From Straminergon stramineum (taxonomy: Eukaryota > Streptophyta > Bryopsida > Hypnales > Calliergonaceae), in assembly GCA_963920665.1 (NCBI GenBank), contig OY987266.1, forward strand, positions 25,532,248 to 25,596,247: DNA of 64,000 nucleotides, written 5' to 3'. Positions 38,301 through 50,053 of the stretch are shown here, piece after piece. The first letter of the stretch is position 1. Each line of letters begins with the position of its first letter. The notes below the pieces were generated by a model. That model was not told where the DNA came from. It saw only the letters and a program-made list of their open reading frames with translations, and did no database searches. Both the position numbers and the translations under genes were made by a program.

Positions 38301-40894
38301 TCAAACTACTTTACTATCTTTTGGAAGAAAATAAATTCCCTCCGCCGCGGTCCAGAGATTATCTGCGTTCTTCTTCATCACTCCGCACACCTGCACAACG
38401 TGACCATCCCTCAAGTGAGCAAAACAAATAAATTAATCAAACATAAGACTTTTGAAGGTGAGAGAAACATCACAACCCATTTCAGATAATAGAACCAAAA
38501 CCATCGAAATTAAGATACTGCTTAGTTACATGATGGAAAAATCTAAAAGATTCTAGTCCCTTATATCACATCCTTCCATGCAGGACTGAATTTACAAGCT
38601 TGGACACAGAAGCACTTTTCCATTGAGAAAGTCATATATAAGCAAAAATATGAACATCACCTCTTGCTGGCCTTGGACAATCCGGCTGTACTTCTTGTCA
38701 TGACTGTGAAGGTAGCCATTGGTATCAACATGTCGCAGGCGCACTTTCTGATCCTGCATCCAAACATTGCCCTTGCCCTCTATTTCCAGCCTGCCATAAC
38801 AATTATAATGAGGCCATCAAATGCTGATATAAAACGCAAAAAATAGAATAAATCCTTAAAAGAAAGACCAGACAAGGAGCTCTGCCTGTATATAAGATAA
38901 CTAATCCTCCAAAGCACTCCTATTCTTTAGCTAAAGGTGCTAGGAGGACTAACCTCCAATAATCACCAGTATCAGTTTGCTCATCTCCTCCAAAAGCGCT
39001 AACCTGCATGCCAAAAATTGCATAGGAATCCATCAGCAAACACAGCTAGGTTAGCATCTCTATAAATGCTCATTTGTAGACAGGACAAAAATAAACAAAT
39101 AATCATTCGCAAACCACAAATGTGGATTAGAAATTAGAAAGCGTCAAAATCAACCCCAACACAAATATTTCTGAACATGCTTCACATGCAAAAATTGAAC
39201 TGCTGATATAAATCGTACCTCCTTCACTAAACTTTAAAAATAACGGTAATGATCAGATGGCTACCATCATCATGATCCGTCTATAAATCACTGAGAGAAG
39301 AGTGTCTACAAATATACAAAAAAATTGATAGACCTTAATAGTGCTGTCCATACCTCAAGATTGCCAGAAATGGGAGACTGATGGAGGTGGCTGTGAAGCC
39401 ATTTGCGTGTCCGCACATGCTGAAGACGTACTACAGAGCCATTTGGAACGACATCACCTTGTTCATGTTCATTTTCATGTTCATCATCTGAAGCAGGCCG
39501 CACGATCTGTACCATCTTTGCAAAGACGCGCAGACTTAGCACCAAAACTACAAAATACTGTAAATTATGAATACATCAATCCATCTTGCAGATGAAGAGT
39601 CAAATAGGACGAATGCTAACACGGTTTCTCCAGGCAAGCACCACCTACCCAGGTAATGTCAATCACAGTTAAGTCCACTACTCTAAGAACGCCCACAATT
39701 GATGCTACACACGATAGACACACACCAATCGATCACTATGAGAAGAATTGTACACTTTTCTGACCCAATACGAAGTCCTCGTGTCTACATCAGATACATT
39801 TGAACATCTCTCCAAGCTCTAATCTTGAACCATATTCTCGTGTTCAATGAGGTTGAAAAACTTAATGGAGATGAATTGCACTGCGTCAGGGGGGACAGAT
39901 TGGCTTTTAAATGCACGCTAACATGTGGAAGTTGTCCAATCAGACTAGTACCAAACATACAGATTCTCAAGAAATACAACGAATGTGCACTTCGAGAAAG
40001 TTGAATGTAAAAATAAAATCAAGCCAAGCTGAAACTTTTGAACAAAATGCAACTGCTCAGCACTGATGCGAGAGAGCCAAATTCATAGGTGTCTATGTAA
40101 ACCACTCACCCAGTGACTGTTGCCATCTTCCACACCTGGGAAGGCAGTCACAGACTGTTGTCCACTGCCAGAACCATAGGGTACTTCATGTGAGTGCAAG
40201 CGATACTTCGTGCGCTCATGCTTGAGCTTTATCACACTGCCGTACGTGACCTGGAACGTAACACATACCGTCCACCACAGCCAGCCATTACCGTCAATAA
40301 AACGAAACAGAGGGTAGAAAGCCTTGGTCACGACATTTAAAACCCTAGCCAGCAACATCCATCAGTCGCTGCGATCTCAATACCGACTATCAGAACATAG
40401 GCAACGCATTGTTAGGAATACATATTTCCAACAAATTGTGTGACGATATTTGATCCACAAATGAGCAGAAAATCCTCAAAAAACGAACTGCTTATTGCCT
40501 CTCAATGCAGTCAACTGTCACATTCACCGCACAATTTCAATCACTCGCTTAGATCTCAATAATTCCAAGTGAGGAGCCATATGTCAGCACTCATTAGAAG
40601 CGCATTTCAGTAGCTTTCCAACTAGACATCAAAATATTTCCTTTGAAAACAATTCGAAATTCAACGACTCCAGCACCAATCCACTGGCTTCGACATTTCA
40701 ACAGAGCTCACACACCATGGCACTTGTCACTGAGAAAACCTCAATTGCAGAGAACGAGAAGCCCGATCAAAGAAAGGTCAATTGTATCGATGGCTACAAA
40801 CCTCTTTGCCCTGCGATGCGGCCTCCACCGGCGGAGAGGCCGAGGAATGGAAGACGACCAGCACAATCACGAGCGCGAGCCCTAGAAGCGCCAT
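38301..40894 (-). CDS. SDF2: SDF2-like ER MIR-domain protein
   Basis: Homologue of plant stromal cell-derived factor 2, an ER-lumen protein that works with the ERdj3B/BiP chaperones in glycoprotein quality control. Exons (minus): 40894-40802, 40250-40110, 39506-39354, 39003-38954, 38790-38661 and 38390-38301, giving 218 aa, the same length I recall for Arabidopsis SDF2. Residues 1-30 form a hydrophobic signal peptide (MALLGLALVIVLVV). Three MIR repeats follow, each with a short HSH motif (RLHSHEVPYGSGSGQQSV; RKWLHSHLHQSPISGNLE; GYLHSHDKKY). All phases agree. The frame is open upstream of the chosen ATG to a splice acceptor at 41147, so a longer N-terminus is possible (see separate entry). It is convergent with MCA copy 2. 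Confidence 0.93.
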
Positions 40895-41456
40895 AGCCAG
40901 GACCAAGTGACGCAACCCTAATCCCCCTTCTCCTGGCTCCGGTTTCACCGCCCTGCTCGAGTCCCGTCCTTGCGATTCCTTAATCACAAAATCTTCTGCT
41001 TCCGTAGCAGTAGGATTGGCACCGCGCCGGAGACGAGCACCACCGGGTGCGTGCTGCTTGGAGGCGGGCTTTTCCAGAGGCACAGCCCTCCGGTACGATG
41101 AGGGTGCCCGATCTCCAGAACCTTGGGAATCGCCTTCAGTCGTAGCCTGCAACCAATTGCAACACCATTATCAAGCTCACATCCCAACATTGGAAACATT
41201 GGGAACCAACAAATTAGGTCTAGGGTTGCCAACTGCTCAATGCAGACGCAAACCTATCAACAGAGAGAACATGGTTCGTGACGGAACTATGGCTGGTGGT
41301 CGATTACGAACTATGTTCGTAGTAGAACAAAAGTATGTAACCTCCTATTCTATTACCCCTTGTCGACATACGACCCTTGCAACCCTACCATCGTATCACC
41401 CCAACCGACTGCAAGTGAGAACGAAACCCTATTGCTGAGAACAATCTGCTCACCAT
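40895..41456 (-). other. Upstream exon and possible N-terminal extension of SDF2
   Basis: Upstream of the SDF2 signal peptide the frame stays open to a good acceptor (ggttgcag|GCT, exon from 41146). The nearest upstream donor (GTGAGC) is directly preceded by an ATG at 41456-41454. Splicing ATG|GCT would keep the frame and add 85 residues (MATTEGDSQGSGDR..., rich in Arg, Pro and Ser), turning the signal peptide into an internal anchor. Otherwise 41146-40895 is 5' untranslated sequence. The match in length to Arabidopsis favours the shorter protein. Confidence 0.4.
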
Positions 41457-41459
41457 TGC

Positions 41460-42428
41460 CGACGAATGCTCGTGCCTGGAGGCACATCCGATTGCTTTGA
41501 TCGTTTCTCTAAAGTTGGAAGTTGGAAAGATCTTACACTTCCACCAAAAACTTTAGAAAAAGACCTAGACCCAGAACTAGTACCGACTGTTACCGACGAC
41601 CCACTCCAAAGTAAACCAAAATTGGAGGACACAACCATCCAATGCCCTCACTCACCCAGCACAAGGGATGCTCCAACTCGTCCGTTCTCGCCAACTGAAA
41701 CCTGTTCGTTGTAGCTTAACATGCAAGAGAGACGCTCACTTTACTCACGTTTTCTGTGGTCAACTTTGGCCGGTCAAACTGTTACAGTATGACGTAGTAG
41801 TTTCTAGAATCAGTTGCAAATTGTATCCATCAAGGCGTTACCATCTTGCTGCGTCTCTGGTTGCTTTGATCGTCGTTCTAAGCTTTAGAATCGAAATGTC
41901 ATGAAATTCGAACATAGGATGTCATGCTACGTGCTGTTGATTCTGAAATTGCCGCTTGGTTTCTTTTTGGTGTTGAGAATTTAGTTTCTTTTAGTGAGAT
42001 GACGGAGATGTGAACTGAGCTCCAGTGCATCATTTTCTAGTGCGAAATCAGCTTCGGACTTCAGGACGAAAACCTCAACCTACGAGTTGAAGAGGGGATG
42101 CCGGGTGCTGTATTGTGGTGATGGCGATGACAGAGGAGGAGGAAGGGAGGATACCGTAGCCACAACATCAAAGATCAATCAATGTGAAATCAACCCTGGA
42201 ATGATGCCCCTCAGTGATACGTACTCAATCGAAAATGATTCAATTTTTTTTCTTACCCTTTGAAATAAAATTCCATCTCATTTGTTCATTTTTTTAAAAT
42301 GATTCAATTTTGAATCAATAGGTGTTTTTTTTTATTTCTACAAGAGAAAGTCATCCATTGGACACTTATTGTACTCGATGTCCTTCTAGGATTATCCCCT
42401 ACAAAGTCCCCAAATCATATTCCCTACA
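41460..42428. other. SDF2 upstream region
   Basis: Balanced in composition to about 42180, probably promoter and leader of SDF2 on the minus strand, then AT-rich. Open frames on both strands here have no family signal. Confidence 0.4.
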
Positions 42429-42515
42429 TCCCAAAATGATCTTGTCGTTGCTTTCCATATTTTATCCCAAAATGATCTTCTAGTTACCTTTCATATTTTA
42501 TCCCAAAATGATCTC
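42429..42515. repeat. 36-bp tandem repeat, about 2.4 copies
   Basis: Units begin tcccaaaatgatct at 42429, 42465 and 42501, exactly 36 bases apart. The first two end in catatttta and differ at a few positions; the third is partial. Confidence 0.8.
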
Positions 42516-44900
42516 CCAAGTGCACGTTCTACCTTTGCAAGAAGGGGCTAGGGTGGAGGCAATTCCTAGAGCAACAGAAAGAAACTCCAATCAAAACTTT
42601 TGATTCAAAATGTTTAGAGAAGCATGTAATGTTGACATTATTCCAAATCATATTGGCAACCATTATTGATGAGGTCATGGGTCAAGTCAAAAGTGGAAGG
42701 TCAATGGACACATGGTCATGGGCCATAGGATGAAACCTCAGGCCTTGGGCCGCAAGTGCTAGCCTACAAATATTGGTCATGGTTCATACAAACTAACTGA
42801 TTGAGTAGTGATTCTAGTCCACAAAAATTGGGCAATTGTGTGGCCATCAGTGCTCCTCAAAAATGCCTCAAAAATCCCATTTTCAAATACTTCAAAACTA
42901 TATTTTGAAAGGGCTCAAGAACTCAAAGTTTTAGGATGATACAAGTGTACCAAACTCTACTTAGAGCTCAAAAAAATGAAAAACATGTTATTTTCAACCT
43001 TACTTAAGAAAATTTTGTCCAACATGAAGGTCATTTTGGAACAAAGTGAGTACTATATCATTTTTGGCTTGATTGAATGGTCATATGGGGACTTTCAAGT
43101 GTTTAATTTTGTTTATTTTGAACTATAAAATGTAATATTCTTCATTGAATTTTATGGTATAAACTTTGGCCCGTCATTTTTTATGTTGACCTTAGCCTCC
43201 TACTATTGGAGCTCCACCTCCTTATTGTAGCCTCTTATATGTCATTCCCTACACCAACTTGTCAATAGGTAGCACCAACTTAGCTTCATGGTCTTCTGCA
43301 AGATTAGATATGCCTATCTTCCTATCTCTTATTTTTTTTTATTTTGCTTGAAAAATTAGGCATTGCATATGCATTCAAGAGACCACTATAAATCCTCAAG
43401 CATTATTAAAATCATTTAATTTGTATTCAAAAGGACCTTTTTAGCTATACTCCCTCTTCCCTCCCTTGACAACTCTTTGGATATCCAAAAAGTTTAAATC
43501 ATAATTTCCGATAATTTCTATGAGAGATGTGGCAATGTCTATGATAACAACTTGGGATTGGGATGGACTTTGTTACGATGGGAAATGCAAAGAAGTGGCA
43601 AGAGTTAGTAAAGTTGACCCTATTTGTAGTGTCAATGTAGTGCTAGTGCTAACATTCCTTATCTTCCATTGAGAATTCCATTTAGAGAGTTCCAAATAGA
43701 TTGCAAATTGTGAATAAGAAAGAAAAAATTTGAATGGATAGAGTAGACAAAATGTTGGAAAATAGATAGATATATGGCAACAACAAATCTGACATGTAGG
43801 AATTGAATTCACAAATTTAAGGTGAATTTATCCCTTTTCCCTTCCACCTAAGCACATGATTTTGCCTCCTTGGCATTTTGTTTGAAAGTAGTGATGGAGA
43901 GTATGGTGAAGCTCCAAAATCTCTACATCAACAATGCAATAGAAGTGAAGGTCTTGAGAGTAGAACCTTTATTTGAACATTCTAATTCATGCTCTTGAAC
44001 TCGCTATCTTTATAATGCTTGCCATTGTTACAATTAGGTGGAGGATTGAATAGAAGTAGGTTTTTGAGGATAGAGATCCCATGGAATAGAAATAGTGTGA
44101 GGTAGTGGAACTCTAGAGGTTCTCTTTAATGAATTTTTCTTGTTTAAATTGAATTTGTAGTTTGAGGTGTGAGTAATCATAACAAAATGCAATTCTAGCC
44201 TCCATTTTGTTTTGCCTACTCTACATTGCTTCTATTTTGAGTCCGGAGAGGACAATTTGCATTGACAATTTTTCCTCTCACTTGTGTAAGCTTGTAATTG
44301 TAGCTAATATCATTGATTTTTTTAGACTTCTAGATCCAATAATTGCATGGCCTTCATATTGTGTCAATTGCCAAGAACATCATGCATTTAATGTGATTGG
44401 ACCACAACAAAGGAATTTGGAATTATATGCCAACTTTAAAATAAGAAAAACTTACACTTGTTCCTTGCCAACAGTACTCCTTGTTTGTATTATTCACAAT
44501 AGGGTAGTGTGGACAAAGCTGCTTCCTCAAGTCCCACCTTTGCCAAGATCTCTCCTTTATTTGCAGAAGCCCCTTTACTTGTAGGACCCCCTTCACCTAT
44601 TGGAAGCCCCTCTTCATTCTACCAAGCCCCCGTTATAAAACCTTTGGAAACACTAACAATTCATGAAGATCCAATTTCGAGCAGGTTTTTCCCCTCTCAA
44701 CCTGCTCACTAAAGTTTTTATAGCTTGTACTACCCAAACTATTTGCATCCTTTCATGCATCATAACTTTTCACTCAAACATTCGATTGGAGTTTTTCTTT
44801 CACGCAAAGGTGTTCCTCACACATACCTTGTGTCCAAATTTCAAAAGTATCCCTCCCAAATTGACTTTGTAGCAACCTACCCAGATTTCTAATTGTTTGT
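42516..44900. other. AT-rich intergenic stretch
   Basis: No gene is supported. A 125-codon frame at 44207-44584 (+) lies in sequence of the same composition as its surroundings and has no recognised family. Confidence 0.4.
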
Positions 44901-45315
44901 TCAACAAATAATTGTCTTTAAGGTAGAAACCTCCATTGGTGTCTTTGTCCCCATTCTTGTAGCCTATCCTACAACTAAATGTATCCCTAGGCTTTGGTTA
45001 ATGTGTCCTCCAACCGTTTAACTCTAATTCAGTGACACATTTAAAGAACACATACTTAACTCTGATTCCCCAACAATTGATTTTTACAAATTTCAATTTA
45101 AGGTCCACCTATGTGACAATTTTAGTGGTCTCAAGAGCTGTCACTTTGAAAAATCATAGAAATTTCAAACCACATCCAAAAAATCTAATTTTTTTGGTGA
45201 ATATTCATGACTTTCACTTGCTAATACTTTACAAATATTATTTTCAGTAAAAGGTGCCTCCAGCTGTGCTGAATTGCTATATTGACGGTTTAGGGTGTTT
45301 CTACTGTAAGTCCTT
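44900..45315 (+). repeat. Dispersed repeat copy B, related to 14500-16400
   Basis: Aligns in the same orientation with the two flanks of copy A but without the roughly 1.5 kb that separates them there: the aaaaggtg block is followed at once by cctcc, then a tgctg-attg block and the tgacggtttagggtgtttctactgtaag tail shared with 16380-16392. Confidence 0.5.
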
Positions 45316-45460
45316 AATTCAAGAATTGGGGTTGGTTGAGGACCTATATAATACCATTTCATTCACTTCACGTTTCACAGTTGTAGAGCCTTTTCAACGA
45401 TGAAAAAGGGGACCCCCGCCTCAATGGTAAACAACTGAAAGTTGCCTGTATCACATGATC

Positions 45461-45664
45461 CTAATCTCCACGTAATTTCCTGGAAACCTGGGTCACATGC
45501 CATGTGCCAGTGAACAGATGGCTCCGGCGTCTAGTTGGATCGACCCTGAAACAACGGCGTAAGGGTTCGACGAATTCCTCGATCGGAACTGGTGCATGGG
45601 TCACCACTCCAAAATCTCTTCCTGCAGCCTCCATTGCAGCCTCAGCAGAGATGGTGTGACTCAC
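45461..45664 (-). pseudogene. GC-richer coding-like fragment, family unknown
   Basis: A 57-codon frame starting from ATG at 45634 lies in a short GC-richer island within AT-rich DNA. It contains Arg-rich, globular-looking sequence (AGRDFGVVTHAPVPIEEF). I cannot name it. No adjoining exons are apparent, so it may be a stranded exon or gene fragment. Confidence 0.2.
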
Positions 45665-47284
45665 ACCTGCTCAGGTTTTTTACACTTTCCATCACAGGGA
45701 GATCCATCTGCGAAGATACACTTGTCAATAAGACTTCAATACTTCCATGAAAACTTTCACGAAACTCAACGGTGAAGAATTTCGAATAAAGAATCCTTTA
45801 GCAAACCTTGCTGAGACTGACTGGACAAATTGAAAAACACAGGAACTTGCTCTCAACAAGAATTGAACAATATAGACTGTAATATCTACTTTTTCTTCTT
45901 CGTCGACCTTGTTGCAGTTACAACGAACATGTTCCTTTCTTCTCTTTATAAGCATATGAAGGAACTTCATTGTAGGGAGTAGCGCCCCAAGACCTACATG
46001 GGGTGACAGTTAACTTCACCACCCCACTGAAGATGCCTCTTCTCCAAGGGAGGGTATATTTCTCCAATAAGAGGTAGTTGTAAGGTAAGGTAGAGCAACC
46101 CAATGCTCTGAGGCACCCTATTCTCACATCAACTGGATCCTCCCTTTTGCATCGGTCACCTACTAATTTTTGCAAAGGGTGTAACTCATTTTCATTAAGT
46201 AAGCAATTGGGTGCTATTGTCAAAGAGTGATATGAGGTTCAGATCTATTCATGAACGGTTTAAGGTTGATAAAGATATGGTTCATTAAATGTTGGTTCAT
46301 GTGGGCTAAGTTGTGAATGAATGTTTGTCAAAACAAGTTGCCACTTCAAACAATAAAAGAGGTGATTTTAGAAAAATGAACCTGTGCTTTCTAAACACTC
46401 GGCAAACTAAAATAGAGTGATGGATTACGGATCTTGAACCTCTTTAAGATGGTCATGATCCCCACCTACTATTAGCCTTACATTTTTGCAACATGCATGC
46501 TTGAAAATTCATATCAATTTCAGCTCTTATTGGACTAAAATGATTCCACTTGTATTTGAGTTCACTCAACTAATTCTTTCTCTGGATTTCAAGAAACTTA
46601 CATCTATTTTTAATTACGGAGTATTTTAAAGCAAAAGTTCTGCGATTTCCGTTGAGAAAAGAAATAAGGTAGAACAGCGTATGACTACTCAGATTTGGAA
46701 TCCGGGTACCTTGTGCAATGTGCTTATTTCTAGTCAAACATGCGGGCCCAGAGGCTCTGACCTGCGCAGCTGAACGAAGATGGTGACGAATTTGTGCGGA
46801 AATGAGAACCGACGCGGACTCGGCTTGGCGTACCGACTGCCGGAAGTAATGGCCGCTTTATAAGATGATGTCAGTAAGGTTGTGGCTATGGCAAGACTTG
46901 TTCTCGAAGGTCAAGGACAATAGTATCTGTCACTACAAGCATTCCATGAGCGGGAACTGTTTCATGGGGGGATCAAGCAATTGAGCTCATGCACTGGAGA
47001 AATCTTTCGAGAGATCACTGCGGAGCTCGATTTGGGTACAACTATTGCCGAACTCTGTAGAGATCAAATTTATATGAAGTTCTTTAGCCTAGGAAAGCTT
47101 ATAGCACTTGCAAATAGAAGGATAATCAAGTATATATTGATGTACACGTTGCTTTTGATAACAGGGTTCCCTTATGCTTTACCATCCTCAGCCTTCAACT
47201 TTGAATCTTCGTATCCTCACTGACCATTGAAAGGTGCAGGCACGGTTTGATTCGAACGTGATTCAATCGGGATTTGGGTTTGCG
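45665..47284. other. Intergenic stretch upstream of the FAD oxidase
   Basis: Mixed composition. Around 46780-47080 the plus strand contains coding-like but interrupted sequence (for example FREITAELDLGTTIAELC from 46981). It may be a gene remnant; no family was recognised. The promoter of the oxidase presumably lies in the last few hundred bases. Confidence 0.35.
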
Positions 47285-49405
47285 ATGCGGTTCAATCAGG
47301 CGATTGTTTCTCTGGTGGTCAGCTGGGCCGCGTTGGCGGCTGTCGCTGACAGTGCTGGAGACACTCACAAGTGCCGCTGCTTGGCTTCCAACGCTTCGTG
47401 CTGGCCTACAGTTGGAGAATGGGACGCTCTCAATATGACCGTTGGTGGTCGCTTGATCGTCCCCAAGCCCACAGGTACACAATTTGGTCAAACTCATGAA
47501 ATTCGCGTGATTCAGATCGCCAAATTGTGACATTGAAGGTGCTCAGTCAGAGCTCCAATCTCTAAAGACTAGAATCTGAGATTTCAGATGGGCGCCAGGA
47601 AAAGTGCCAATCTCTAGAAGATTCGTCATTTTAACGAAAATTGGGATTATGAATTTGCAATTTTTTCATGATTGTCAGGTGAATTTCGGATCTGTTGAGA
47701 TGTGTGGATGTTGTAGGAAATGTGAATAACGTTACCAATGCTGTTGTAATGCGTTCGAATGAGGGTCGTATTCACGAATTCAGAAGTTCTGTGGTAAGAA
47801 CTGCGCTATGGTCTGAGCTCCTGCTTGTGATGAATTTCAGGTCGCCCCTGCCACGATTCAGATTTTGATGCAGCACGGTGCAAATACCTCCTCGAGAATT
47901 ACTTCAACGCCTACCTGCGAGCCGACAATGCCGGGAGCATGCAGTACGAGAATTGGGAGGATGGCGACGGATCCAACAAAACATGCTCCATGAACGCCCC
48001 CCCGCGCACGCACTGCTACCAAGGTCACGTTCCATCACGAGGCGTCCAAGCCGAAGAGATCTCCGACGTGCAAGCCGCAATCACCTTCGCCGCCCACCAC
48101 CAACTGCGCGTCGCAGTGAAGACCAGCGGCCACGACTACCTGGGCCGCAGCACTGCCGCCGAGTCCTTCCTCATTTGGCTCCACAAGTTGAAGAAGTCTG
48201 TCACTGTGCACGAGTCCTTCGCAACCTGTGACAGCTCCGTCACTCCGGCCGTCACGGTCGCGGGGGGAATTTCCTGGGGTGAGGTTTACGACGCGCTCAA
48301 CTCGACAAACTACATCGTCATCGGCGGCATGGCGCTCACCATCAGTGCCACGGGCGGGTATGTGCAAGGCGGTGGCCACGGCGCGCTGAGCCCTTCCTTC
48401 GGCCTTGCGGTCGACAATGTGCTCGAAATCGAAGTCGTCACAGCCGACGCACAACTCCGCCTCGTCAACCAGTGCCACGACCCGGAGCTTTTCTTCGCCC
48501 TCCGCGGTGGCGGCGGTGGCACATTCGGGGTCGTCACCTCCGTCACGTACAAACTCCACCCCACCCCACCGAAACTCGTCGGCATCCTCCTTTCAATTCA
48601 AGCTCCCAACTCCTCTTCATTGACACCAGCAACCGAAGAAGAAATTCTCACCATCTGGTCATCTCACGCGGCCTCCCTTGACACTGCGAAGTGGGGCGGC
48701 TACTGGACTTCTAGCCCCACCGTCTTCTTCGGCTTCTACCTCGCGCCCACATCCCAATCAGAGGCAAATTCCACTATCACCACCATCGTCCATGCCCTCT
48801 CCCAAATCCCCCACGTCCCCACCCCACAGCAATTCACATTCCAAGTGTCCACCTTCCAAGAATGGCACAGCGTGATCTACTCCTCCAAGACTGACACTGA
48901 CCCCACCGGCGTGCGGTCGGTGCTAGGTTCCCGCATCATCCCCCTTGCAGCCGTCACGAGCAACCCGCGTCGCGTGGCGCAGAAACTCCTCGCCGCGCGC
49001 GGGAACGGGACCCTCGAAGTGAACTCCATTGTCGGACCTGGAGTTCGCAACGGGGACCCGCGTAAGCAAACGGCTGTGACGCCGGCGTGGCGTCACGGGG
49101 TGTGGCATGTCACGAGTGACGCTGAGTGGACGTGGAACGCGACGAGTGTGGAGAAGCGAAGGGCGCGTGAGGGTATGAGGCAGTTTGTGGAAGTGTTGCA
49201 GGAGGAATATCCGGAGTCGGGGGCGTATTGGAATGAAGCGAGTGTGGATGAGCCGCAGTGGCAACGGTCCTTCTGGGGGCTGGGCAACTACGCACGCCTG
49301 TTGGTTACAAAGGTGCGGGTGGATCCGGAGGGGATGTTCGTCTGTCGACGGTGCGTGGGGAGCGAGTTTTGGGACGACAGCGGGAACTGCAGGCGGGGGC
49401 TCTAA
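47285..49405 (+). CDS. Secreted FAD-linked oxidase (PCMH-type fold with BBE-like tail), fungal-type
   Basis: Oxygen-dependent FAD oxidoreductase of the berberine-bridge/6-hydroxynicotine oxidase superfamily. Exons 47285-47474 and 47841-49405 join in phase 1 to give 584 aa. Residues 1-24 are a signal peptide, so it is secreted or apoplastic. A Cys-rich segment (CRCLASNASCWPT, then LNMTVGGRLI) is typical of fungal members. The flavin-binding domain has SGHDY (His161, likely covalent FAD link) and GGYVQGGGHG (237-246). The site of the second covalent link, Cys in plant BBE enzymes, is Leu here, so single attachment is expected. The C-terminus (NYARLLVTKVRVDPEGMF) is BBE-like. The second exon is GC-rich against its surroundings. 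The substrate cannot be read from sequence. It converges with the TauE gene. Confidence 0.9.
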
Positions 49406-50053
49406 TCGGAATGTCTGACTGGTGTTTTGTTGATAGATTGCGGTTGTGGTTGTGGAGATTAGTTGCGAAGTCCGTGTGGTTTTGTAGAGTTCTTTAAATT
49501 TGTTTGATCAATCTGTTAGCCCTTGAGCGCTCCGACGTCCACTTCCTAGATAATGAACAGATTGAAACTCAATTGCAGCCATGACGTAAGAACTGGAGGT
49601 GTGTTACACACACAGAATAAAAAGACTGTAAACAATCGACTCAAACAGCAAAGATCAACTAAGCAGAGATCTGCTCTAATATCATAAAGTATGAGGAATG
49701 ATCTTACTTAGATGATTGGAATGAAACAGACACCCCAATATGTACAGATAGTTTGAGGACCCATGGTCCTGGTGGAAGTAATATCCACTAAGCTAGATTA
49801 AGGGCCACTGACTTTCTAGCAAATTACAAACTAATAAGGAGATCAACCAACATTAGTAACCCTGGAGCAGTTAAAATAAAGGATGATATGTACAGTGAAG
49901 ATCTTCATCATCGGAATGGATGTACAGTACACAGGAGTTCATCCTCTGGTTTACTCCGACACATATATTTTCAGTAAAAGATATTCGGTGACACAAAAGG
50001 TCAAATGGGTAAATTACGGTAAACGAGTGCTCTTCTGAAACCAGGGCCCCTGT
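49406..50053. other. Short intergenic region between convergent genes
   Basis: Holds the 3' flanks of the oxidase (+) and the TauE/SafE gene (-). No other feature is seen. Confidence 0.5.

Noticed and set aside
42429..42515. CRISPR-like array
   Set aside because: Adjacent direct repeats without spacers in a eukaryotic genome; an ordinary tandem repeat.
48035..48559. 174-codon antisense frame within the FAD oxidase
   Set aside because: It lies wholly opposite the GC-rich coding exon and is explained by codon bias of the real gene. It has no domain of its own.
47285..49405. Plant reticuline oxidase (true berberine bridge enzyme)
   Set aside because: The second flavin-linking Cys motif is absent and the N-terminal segment is of fungal type.
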